The position numbers and the translations under genes are program-made. The notes below the pieces were generated by a model. The model was not told the origin of the DNA. It did not search any database and saw only the letters and a program-made list of their open reading frames with translations. This document shows, in pieces, positions 43,311 to 54,100 of a DNA stretch of 64,000 nt; within the stretch, counting starts at the first letter, position 1, and each line of letters begins with the position of its first letter. Source of the DNA: Chloranthus sessilifolius (taxonomy: Eukaryota; Streptophyta; Magnoliopsida; Chloranthales; Chloranthaceae); contig CM037597.1 in the NCBI GenBank assembly GCA_021018995.1, forward strand, positions 2,679,299 to 2,743,298. Direction: 5' to 3'.

Positions 43311-43410
43311 GGTCGGCTAGGCTTGGAGCTGGTCGATTTGAGTAAAGGTGAAAATATAGGGTCTCTGACGTAAAACATGTATCTGACAGGGTCGATCAGA
43401 TAAATTTCCC
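43311..43410 (-). repeat. Right terminal inverted repeat of the MULE
   Basis: It is the complement of the left end (see 35304-35400), including 'gagtaaaggtgaaaata' and 'agggtctctgacgtaaaac'. It ends 'aaatttccc' directly before the target duplication. Confidence 0.92.
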
Positions 43411-43419
43411 CAAGTAATT

Positions 43420-44245
43420 TAAACAACATGAAAAAAAATATCTAAGGGGTCAAAGAATCTAAGAAACATCTCTACTAAGGGTGTCACTGGGTTGGGCTTG
43501 AGCTTGGCCCGACCTGCTATAGGCTGGGTATGAGCTACACTTTTAATATGAATAAAATTACTATATTATCCTCATTTTAATCCATTAGTGTTTTAAAATG
43601 AGGGTATATTTGTAAGTTTATCTCAAATACGTTTGGTTTAAAGGATCAGATGGGCTCATGTCCAGCCCGAATTCACCTTAAAAAAATTAAAAGGTTGACT
43701 TGAATTGACTTTTGCCAGCCCACCCCAATCAAGTACGATTATGTGGCTGTCCGGGTATTCCTCGGATCGGATATGGGCTAAGTTATTTTTTATTCGAAAA
43801 TAAGCAAGGCGGGCATAGGCCGATCATTTTAGCCTGTTTAAAATTTGACTCGTTAAGGCTCGCGGCTCAACCCCGCTCCGCCCATTGAAACCCTTAATCT
43901 CCACTGTCGATTGAGTTCGGGCCAAGACTTAAACTAGTAAATTTTAAATTGGACTTTTGAAACTATCCCATACCCGACCCAATTACTGATCGGGCCGAGC
44001 TCATTTTTATTCGACATACCTATCTCAACCCATACCCGGCCCATTCAGGCCAGGCCGATCCATGTGCTGTCTAACAATTTCTTTATAATTTATATAGAAA
44101 TTTTCTCAAATGATGGGATCGAGATAAAACTGGCCTATTTTTAATCAGGCTTTGGAACTAGACCATACCCGACATGATTACTAATCGGATCGGACTAGCT
44201 GAGCCTATTTTCATCATGGGTGCGCACGACAGTCCACACATCCGT
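43420..44245. other. Intergenic, degenerate GC-richer repeat
   Basis: Alternating 'gggcttgagc', 'ggcccgacc', 'atacccgaccc' and 'cgggccgagctc' motifs suggest an old foldback repeat (about 43480-44210). Related bits lie at 27905-28010 and 30980-31510. No coding exon is seen. Confidence 0.35.
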
Positions 44246-44306
44246 GTGACTTTGTGATGTGCACGGACTTCCAAGGCATGAAAGTCCGTGCACATTACAA
44301 AGTTAC
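44246..44306. repeat. Near-perfect 26-bp stem hairpin
   Basis: 'gtgactttgtgatgtgcacg' plus 'gacttc' pairs with 'gaaagtccgtgcacattac' plus 'aaagttac', leaving an eight-base loop 'caaggcat'. It sits just upstream of the family D MITE and 0.5 kb before the SANT gene start. Confidence 0.7.
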
Positions 44307-44317
44307 ATATTCTAGAC

Positions 44318-44634
44318 TAGGGATGCAAGTTTAGTGTACCGAACCAAACTGAACCTGAATTTTTCGGTGTTCGGTTCGGTTCGGTTTGGCATGTTTTTCT
44401 TTTTCCTGAAATTGAAACTGAAACTGATTTGGTTCGGTTCAGTGCCATACCTACTTTGTTTTTTTTTTTTTCCGATTTACTCAATCTACCCCCTCAATTT
44501 CGGTTTCAAGCCACCCAAATTGAGCCCACCCCAATTTGCTTCCGTTTGAATTGGTTTTCGGTGCGGTTCGGTTCAGTTCAGGAGCCTCAGCTTTCGGTTC
44601 GGTTTCGGTGTTCGGTTCAAAACTTGCATCCCTT
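44318..44634. mobile_element. hAT-type MITE, family D, in the SANT gene promoter
   Basis: It starts TAGGGATGCAAG and ends 'aaaacttgcatccct'. The flanks ttctagac (44310-44317) and ttctagag (44635-44642) match at 7 of 8. Its right end is 176 bp upstream of the chosen ATG (44811). Open frames through it are an effect of its ggttcgg repeats. Confidence 0.8.
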
Positions 44635-44810
44635 TTCTAGAGTAACTCATATAACAGTGAGTTAGAACAGCATTTAGTGTTGTATGTGGACCACATGGAA
44701 TAGTTGAACCCCATGTTTGAAATTTGAATGTGGATAAAGGGTCGTTTCGCTCTCTTCTAAGCCCCTCCTTTTCTTTTAAAAACAATCAAATCTACCAAGT
44801 GTTTGTTGAA

Positions 44811-45629
44811 ATGCCACACAGAAACCCCAATAGCAATCCAGAGACCAGTTCTCATACAAGCATTCTCAGAAGATCTCCCAGATTTCTCTCTCAAGAAAAA
44901 TCCCCTGAAAACGAAGACAGAAACAACAAGGCCAAAAAGGCCAATTCGAGGAAGAAGAAGCAGAACCCACGAAATGTAGGAACAGATTCAACAGAAGACA
45001 TTTCTCTGATCAAAACCCACGAAGGGTATCTTCATAGCGATAGGAGAAGATCTCTTAGATCATATAGCGTTGCGAAAACCAACCATAACGAGGTAGGTGC
45101 CGGGTCGAAAAATCCGAAAAGATCTGATAATGGGCGCAGAAAATCACTGCGGTTTTCAATTACGAAACCAAACTTTGACGAAATCACAAAGAAAACCGAA
45201 AATGAAAGCCCTGATCGACACAAAGGAGAGATCACCGGGTCTGAAAATCCTGAAAGATCTAATAATGGGCACAGACGATCACCGCCGTTTTCAGTTACGA
45301 AACCATACTTTGATGAAATCGGAAAGAAAACCGGAACCGAAAACCCTGATGAATTGAGAAATCCGAAGGAGAAGGCGAGTAAATGTTCGTTAAAGATGGG
45401 AATTAATGGGTCTGAGGAGTTAAAGGGCAGTTCTGTAATTTCTGCGGTGGCGCTGAATGGAGGAGAAAAGAAGAGGAGAAAAAGAGAAGGTGGGGTTGAG
45501 AGGAGAACTGGAGCATGTGAAGAAGGGTGCAGTTTCGGAGGGTGGACCAAAGAGCAAGAAACGGCATTGCAGAGAGCTTACTTTTCGGCAAAGCCTTCCC
45601 CTCATTTCTGGAAGAAGGTTTCTAAATTG
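44811..45629 (+). CDS. SANT protein gene, exon 1
   Basis: 273 codons: basic N-terminal region, two or three tandem RRKSLRF/HRRSPPF units, a KKRRKREGGVERR basic patch, and the first two helices of the SANT repeat. The exon stops after Leu273 at a GT donor preceding a pyrimidine-rich stretch. Confidence 0.88.
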
Positions 45630-48076
45630 GTATTTTTTTTTCCCACTTTTTACTGTTCTCTTGATAATTTGCTTTGATATGTTTCTTTAATTATAGGCTT
45701 ACTTATTTATGGCATAATGTAGTGGAGAAACCCAAACGTTTTAAGGGGGTCTCATTAGAATGAACATGAACCATGAAGGTTCATAAGGGATGAATGACCT
45801 TATAATGCCGGCTGGTTCTTTTTGTTTGATCGAAGAATGGATAGTTGCCCATTTCTCCATGTTCCACATCTAGGGAGGATAGAACGATCGATCAATTCAG
45901 TGGTAGAGTAACGCCAGGGTCGGCCTGAGATTTTGGTGGCCCCAGGTGAGTTCCTAAAATAGGGCCTTTAACTACTGAACTGGGTTACACCTTTGGAGGG
46001 CGGGGCCCTTATTTTTTGTATAAAACTTGGGGTAAACTTTAGGGCCCTAGGCGACTGCCTCTTGGGCCAATGCCGAGGGCCGGCCCTGAGTAACACCATG
46101 GTAAGGCGTAAGTCATCGGTTTAGATGCGATAAAGGGCTTCCCCGACACTTCAGTCTTAGTCTTCTTTTTCAGCTGTTTCCAGTTCCTACAACACCGTGG
46201 GTAGACATCAACATGGATTTGGTGTTGGGGTTATCGCAAATGAGAGCTGGCCATGTGGAAAAGTTGACAGATAAGTCACCTTATTGTCAAAGGCAGATGA
46301 TCCCCTCTTTATGGGTTATGCCCTACTTATTATGACCCTAGTGACGTGTTTTTGAGCAATTGAAATTATCAGGTTGGTAGTAAACCTTAAAGTGGGCCTA
46401 GCGATCATGCATGGTTGGATCTAAATTGGGCAATCTATACACTCTAAAGGCGGACAGACGACTCTAAAATCATTTTTTGGCATGACCTTTGGCTGGGGGA
46501 CAAGCCTCTTTCCGTAGCTTTCCCTTCAATCTTCAGAATGACAGTATCAACCATTACGTAGAGTTGTTGCAAGGGAATTGGGTTGGAATGTGAACACACG
46601 GAGAATGCTCAAGGACAAGGGGATTGACGAGTTTGTCTCTCTTTTTAGGCTGCTCCACTCTGCTATCCCTAATGCTACCCACGGGGAAAAAAGATTTTGG
46701 TCTAAATCTTTGAAAGGCAAATTTATTGTGACTTCTCTATACTGGCACCTCCTTAGACTCAAAGTCACTCACTCTTCGAGGCCGGAGTGGCTCAATTTTT
46801 GAAAAGTTAAGATACCGCCAAAAATTAAATTTTGTGCGGTCTTCGAAACAAATGCCCCCTTTGTATGCTTGCCAGGGAGTCTGTCTCCCACACTCTAATT
46901 CACAACAATTTCTCCTTTAGATTGTGGAGCAAAATCATACAAACTTTGGGTGTTTCATGGGTTTTCCCGAGTTCGGTGGCGTTACTGCTTGGGCAATGGG
47001 AGGAGTGTCCTCAGTCAGATGTCTTCTCTCAATTGTGGAGTTTTGTGCCCTATGCGGTTTGCTGGGTACTTTGATTGGAAAGGAATCTTAGGGTTTTTTG
47101 AAAGAAGGCTCAACCAAGACTATTGGTGCTACGTTCTATTACTGAGTTTATCTCCAACTGGGTTGTGGCTAGTGGCAAGTTTGGACTAGACCTCCAGCCC
47201 TTGATTGCCACCTTTTTTGAACTAGCCCCACTCTTAGCTAGAGAATCCTATGCCTACTGTCCTCACCTCTTCCTGTTCCCCTTGGCTTGGCAACCTTTTT
47301 ATTTGGTGATTTCCCGTGGCTGACCGGAGACTACTATTCCATGTCTTTCGGAGCTCTTCTTTCTCCTTTTGTTGTACTTTTTTCCCTTCTTTAATACAAT
47401 TTTATCTTTACTGATAAAAAAAATATCTATGCACTCTAACATGGACGGTATTTATTTTTTGTAATGGTTGGACTTAAATTGCACCAATGTGATGGTGCTA
47501 ATCCTCTAATAGACGTGATTTTTTAGCCGAGACTACTTTGATTGATCAACATGTGCACCACATTGTAAAAGAGTGGGGTGGTCATGGCACTGTCTATTTA
47601 ATAGTGGCATAGGAGTTTCTCTCTCTCTCTCTCTCTCTCTCTGTTGTTATTATTACTATTATTATCATTATTATATTAGTACTACTATTATCAGGGTGAT
47701 GATCCTCTCACTCGAGCATCCCAACAATACACGCCGCACATCAACGTGACGTGTATGTGAGTCACAAGTGACTCGAGTCATATGCCATTTTCCGTTTATA
47801 TAGGTGTTAAGATCTCAAGAGATTTTTGGTAATTCAGAACACTAAAATATTTCTAAGATTCTAATCAATCCTTAAGGGCCTGTTTGGATATTCCATTTAT
47901 ATGAATTAAATTTATTCAATTGAAATTTACTCAACTTTTAAATTCAGTTGAATTGAAATTTGTATTGCTAATCACATGTGTCCTGTTTGGCAGTATTACA
48001 TAAACCATAATTTGAAAACTAAGATGCTTTTAGCCACTAGAAGAGAATCAGAGTAGATGGGGTTAGAGGACACACC

Positions 48077-48112
<36 letters not shown>

Positions 48113-51100
48113 TCACCCATCTTTTTAAAACATGCTGGCTGGTTGAATAATTTCAACAAACAAGTCATAGGCATCATGCTAGCAACACTAGCATGATCGG
48201 ATAGATAAATCCATCATGGTTGATTGATACATGAATACATTTGGAATGCTAAAAATCACAAGACAACACTAGCATGATAGGATATGATGCAATCACACAT
48301 AGTTTCGATTATAATATTATAGAATTATAATTCATTAAATACATTTAGAATATACTTACATGATTAGAATCATTAAAGAGATGGCCCTATTTCTGATCTC
48401 ATTTCATGAACCAAGATTATCACTATCTCATGGTGATCACGAAACTATGACTTACACCGATTTTTGACTTTTGTTTTTATGATAAAATCATCTGATAGTG
48501 GTCGGGAAACACATTTAAAATGGATTATCGCCTATCAAGAAAAAATTTAGGAGATCAAGAAACACAGTTAGGAATATCTTGTATGAGATAATGATGATAA
48601 AATTATCTTATTGTTCTCTTCGTATTTGATTTTTATTAAAGAAAAAGAAATTTTTTTTATGATCAGGAACCCATCTTGAAACATGAAGTTTGAATTATAT
48701 ACAACATATCTGGGAGAAATGGGCCTAGAGATTTAGCTTGGAGAGGGCACCTTGCAGAGAAGATACATTTGGAGAGAATGCTCTCAAGTCTAAGCCCAAA
48801 TTCTGTTTCTTCTTGCATTCAACACCTATCTTTCCAGCGAGAGTTTATAAAAAAACGCAAGCCTGCGCCCGAGTTTTTAAGTGAAGAGAATTAAAGCAGG
48901 ATAAATTTAGGTAAGAATAGCATTTATCTCGCTTTAATTTAGATTAGTTTTTTAAATTTAGCTAAATTTAATTTGAATGACCTTAATGTCCCCAAACATC
49001 TCCTTCGTACAAAATATAATTTAAATGAACTAAAAATTCCTTTAAATGCTCTTTTGAAGGGTTACCAAACGGGCCCCAATCTTTCCTAAAACATAAGATA
49101 TGCATCATAGGATACATATCTTCTTTATCAATCCTCGATATTCTCTATTACCCTCCTGGTATTGCTTGTTCCTTCTAATAAGGAACGTTCAATTGTTTAC
49201 ATTTAATGCTGCCCCTTGATCACCTGATTGAATGGTTGATGCATCAAAAAAGCGTTCATTATACTATTAGTGGTCACGATTCCACTGTGAAGTCCATCAC
49301 AGTTGCATGCTGCACTTCTCAAAGTATGTTGGAGCAGATGGCCCACTCGATCAGATCTATCTTGATCTCTGCCAGGAGAAATCAAAGATGAATCGTGCGA
49401 GGTAAGTGTTGTTGGAGAAGTCTTTAATAAAGACGATATGAGATCATGGAGCTATGACGATGAGGATGATGGAAGGGTTAAAGAGGTGGATGGGTTAGCG
49501 GTTGATGATTAGATCGTGGTATCAGAGTTATTGTTGGCTCAGATCTGCCATCATGCCGGCCATGGTATTGGGTCCCACTTCTTGGAACCTTCTCCTTATT
49601 GCATGATCTTGGCATTTGCTTTATAACATCTCCTTTGACTATAGTGTGAGAATGTTGCTGCAACCAACCTCACAACCAACAATATCTAAATCCAGCATAG
49701 AGGGTGAGTACCAGGCTCTCTCAGCCATAAGTGTCAAGGTTCAATGGCTTTGATACCATGCGAAATTCCAAGATACTACATCTTGAATGATTTTTCTGTA
49801 TTCCCAATAAGAGGAGAAGCCTCTTTAAATAGAGGTGAATATATCCAATTAAGATCTTAAGAAATCTTAATAATTCAAAATATGTCATAAAATATTTCTA
49901 AGATTTTAATCTATCCTTTATTTTTCCTTAAACATAATATATGCATCATAGGATGCGTATCTTTCTTATCATTTTTAAATACTCTATATTAACTTAAGCC
50001 ATTAGAACTTGAAACCCATCAAGAAAACTCATGTAATTTTAGTTTCTATCTTCCATATGCTGGTCATTAGATGTGGAAACCCATTGAGGAGTCTTTATAA
50101 GGTTATTTATTTGGTATTAGGAGCTCAGGACTTTGCACTAAGGCTGGTGCTTGGATTATAGTACATATGTGGCTGAGGTGTACGTCGATTCAGATTGCTC
50201 ATATGGCAGAAGTTTGCAAACTCAAAATCACTTTAATCAAAAAATTCTAGCTGTTTGATCAATGTAAATTTTCATTTAAGATATAGAACATTGCCCATGT
50301 TCAATATAGTTGTTCACGTATAAGCTTTTGTAATCTGTTTATCTCGCAAATGGTTAAAATTGATTGTTCTATCCAGTTTTTGGGTTGAAGCCAATTTCCC
50401 AAACTCCATCTTAAGACACAAGTTTTTTGTAGGTGATCATATCTATAGCGATCTAATTTTTTGGTTGACCTTTACGCTTCCTCTAAACTTTCTTGTGATG
50501 CTTCAAATGGCTAAGGCACCATTCAATATTTGGGTTGAAACCAATTTCCCAGGCTCCACCTTCAGACATAAGTTTTTTGTAGGTGATCATAATCTGTAGT
50601 GATCTAATTTTTTGGTTGACCCTAACGCTTCCTCTAAACTTTCTTGTGATGCTTCAAATAGCTAATGCACCGTTCATTTTTTTATGTTTGATTGTGATCT
50701 TTTCTGCCATGTTCTAGTATTTGGTTTACTTCCATCCCTCCCAAAGTCCCAATTTCCATTGAATGCCGTCTTTAGATAAAATTAAGACAGGCAGGCAGCT
50801 CATAAAAAAAGGGAAGAAGAAGAAGAGGAAGAGCCGAAGAGGAAGAGGAGGGGGAGGTCCCATTACTCAGTGGAGTCTTATTACGAAGTAATTCAAAGGA
50901 ATTGGTTTCCAGAAGTAATTAAAAGGAATTGGAACACTGTTGGAGGCTTACTTCTTAGATGGAAAAAGCCTCCAAATATAGTTACGAGTGAACTTTTGAT
51001 AGAAATTCGTTGAGAAATCTTGGAGCCACTGGGATTGGATATTATTAAGGACAACTAAGGAGAGTGTGTTATGGTGTTCTCAAGTCTTGTGTGTTTCAGA

Positions 51101-54100
51101 GAATGCTAAAGTGAAAGGTAAGGCATTAATAGAGGTTGCTAAAATCATACCCAACTTGGAAGTAGATTTGTTTATGGTAGGAGGTGATTCTTTTAGATGT
51201 TTGGAGTGGGTTGTGGGCATCAAGAAGTACATGGATGCTAGCCTATAATATTGACGAGAATATTATATTCGAGCAAAACTTTGCAGACCAGTGACATTGC
51301 AGCATGGTATCGAAACTCGCCCAATTCCAATGCGTATTGGTTTCGTCGCGAACCGATACCACCCCGATACGTGTATCGGGGTGGTATTGGTATCAAGAAG
51401 TACATGGATGCTAGCCTATAATATTGACGAGAACATTATATTGGAGCAAAACTTTGCAGACTAGTGACATTGCAGCATGGTATCAAAACTCGCCCGATAC
51501 CGATACATATCTGTTTCGTTGATAACCCATACTGATACCACCTCGATACAGGTATCAGTATCAATATCGGTATCGGACTAATACGGGTCAGTATCGGCCG
51601 ATACTCCCTCTGTATCAGCTGATACAATTACTCTTTTTCTTTTTTTTTGCTTTTTCAAAAAAAAAAAAAAAAAAAAAATTGGCCGATACATATCGGTTCA
51701 AGATGGATCGATACCCGATACCAATACCAAGTTTGATACATTGCATTACAACCTATGGTTGGCTATTGACATTGCAGTCTATGTTGAAAGGTGTTAATAA
51801 ACAATGCAGCTTTCATAGACTTTATTTACGCATTTATGTCTTATTATATGTTATCTAGTCTTGGAAAAAGGAAATACCTCAATATGCTTTTGACGAGTTT
51901 CATTTCTTATTGTGAAAATTGATGTATCCGAATACAAATATTCTTTCACATTAACCTTTGATTTATTATATATTTTTCCATTTATCCATTTGACATATTC
52001 AATTTCTACACTTACCAATGAAAAGATGTTTATGTTAAAGAAATTATTCTATATTTATTTATTTATTATTCTATATTCTATATTTATTTATTACAAGTAT
52101 TTTTCTTTTTCCACAATTCATATCTTAAATCATGGGAAAGGTGTAAAATCTTTCTTGCCACTATTAAATTTGGAAGATCGGTTGCCTAGATTTCTATGCA
52201 AGAAGGCCAGTTACCTAGATTTGGTTTTCAATTTCATGGGAAGGGTTTTTTTCCTTTTCTTAATATAATCTAAAATTATCAATTAAAAAGAAATAGCCCA
52301 GACAAAATGGCTCACCTTAGGCCTAAGATAAAACCACCAATCCCACTTTTTGTTCACGTGGTCGACTTTTTTTTGGCTTAAACATCTTATAATGATCACT
52401 CCGCCAAAAATAAATGCTCATAAGTTGGAAGATTGGTTGCCTAGATTTCTATCTAAGAAGGCCAGTTACCTAGATTTTGTTTTCAATTTCACGGGAAGGG
52501 TTTTTTTCCTTTCTTAATATAATCTAAAATTATCAATTAAAAAGAAATAACCCAGACAAAATGGCTCACCTTAGGCCTAAGATAAAACCACCAATCCCAC
52601 GTGGCAGACTTTTTTTGGCTTAAACATCTTACAATGATCACTCCGCCAAAACTAAATGCTCATAAGAGGGTCAAACTAGTCAATTTGGGAAGTATAATTT
52701 GGGTCATTACTCATATCTAACATAGGACCATATTAAAGTTCTTGCATAAATGGCCTAAAATGTTCTGCTACTTAGATTCGTGAAAACTGTGTGCCACATG
52801 GCACCAAATAGCTTAAAAGTGCGTATTAAAAAAAAGGGTTAAAAGTGACACAGTGAGGTCTTTATCGTAGGCCCCAAGGTGGGGAGAGTCAAACTGATTT
52901 CAATTTGATTTGGTGGACTGGTGTTCCATGTCCTAGATACATCCTGTAGCTTTGCATCACAAACTTCGGACTGATTTATACAGAAAGGAAAAATTAACAA
53001 GATTGCCTCTTTATTTAGTGGCGCATAACCGCCCCAATTTTAGCCAAGCGGCATATCCTTTTAGCAATCGAATTCATTAAAGTGGTAGCTCATATTGGAA
53101 GCTACCATAGACCCAAATATTACACTCATTGGAAAATTTTAACAATATGATAGTTGTGCATATTTTTTGAAAGGTTGATTAGATAGTTTCAAAGCTCTTA
53201 TAAGCTTTTTGGCATAAAAGTGGGACCTCATAGCCCTACTCGGTGTACATGTAGTCAGTGTTGTTTGACTTTAACTTGGAGTTTGAATTGTAGTTTGACT
53301 CTAACTGGCAATGGCCCAGTTACATTCAAATTCTATATAAGGCTAGTTTCTCTTAGATTAGAAGTAGGATTTGTGTCTTCTATATAAAGGGAAAGCTTTT
53401 AGCCAAATTAGAGAGTTGAGAGATATCATTGCAAAGCTTTGGAAAACTAGTGTAGGGTTTTGTGGACAGCTTTGGTGAGGCATGAGTGTTCTTGTATTCT
53501 TGTGTGATCATCAATATAGTGGACTATCACTACCCGTGGACGTAGGCATATTGCCGAACCACGTAAATATTGTCTCTTGTGTGTTTGTGATAATATTCTT
53601 TTGTTTTTGCATTCTTATTTCATAGTTCATCATGAGATCGTTGGTTAGTTTGTAAGCTTCTGCGCAACATATTGGTATCAGAGAGAGGTTTCTATTCTAC
53701 AATCAGAGATGGCATCGAAGTCCGCAAAAGTTTCGAACGCGAGGTTCGAGGTTGAGAAATTTGACGGGAAGATCAATTTCGGCTTGTGGCAAGTACAAGT
53801 CCGTGGTATCTTGATTCAACAAGGGTTGCACAAGGCATTAAAAGGGCTTTCGAGTAAGCCGGCGAATATGTCCGATGGTGATTGGAAAGAATTCAAACTT
53901 CAGGCGTGTAGTATAATTCCACTATGTCTAGCAAAGGAGATTACGTACAATGTAGCGGGAGAACTCGGCGGCTTCGCTATGAGCCAAATTGTAGAGTCTC
54001 TACATGATGAAATCTCTGACGAGTCATCCATATATCAAGAAGCAACTATACAAGTTGCACATGAAGGCAGGTACTTCTCTCAACAAACATCTTAATGAAT

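Larger units (their letters stand above)
35304..43410. mobile_element. Complete Mutator-like element (8107 bp) with DUF1985/Ulp1 gene and MuDR transposase
   Basis: The left end GGGAAATTTACCTGATCG and right end GGGAAATTTATCTGATCG (complement) open terminal inverted repeats of roughly 70-100 bp. The element is flanked by a perfect 9-bp target duplication caagtaatt (35295-35303 and 43411-43419), diagnostic for MULEs. A DUF1985/Ulp1-like gene runs on +, a MuDR transposase gene on -, converging near 39.7-40.1 kb. Both contain stops and frameshifts. Five arrays of a 22-bp repeat fill the noncoding gaps. Related ends occur at 22902-23577 and 62794-63215. Confidence 0.9.

Noticed and set aside
45032-45550. 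172-codon frame on the minus strand
   Set aside because: It is the shadow of SANT exon 1, with proline/serine-rich translation antisense to a supported exon.
49517-49530. tggtatcagag taken as part of a tRNA gene
   Set aside because: It is a primer-binding-site match of copia elements. No cloverleaf or A/B boxes surround it.
51066-51248. Frame with ALIEVAKIIPNLEVDLFMVGGDSF, possibly an RNase H or enzyme exon
   Set aside because: It is too short, has no catalytic residues beyond one Asp, and no flanking LINE sequence. It was left unannotated as a gene.
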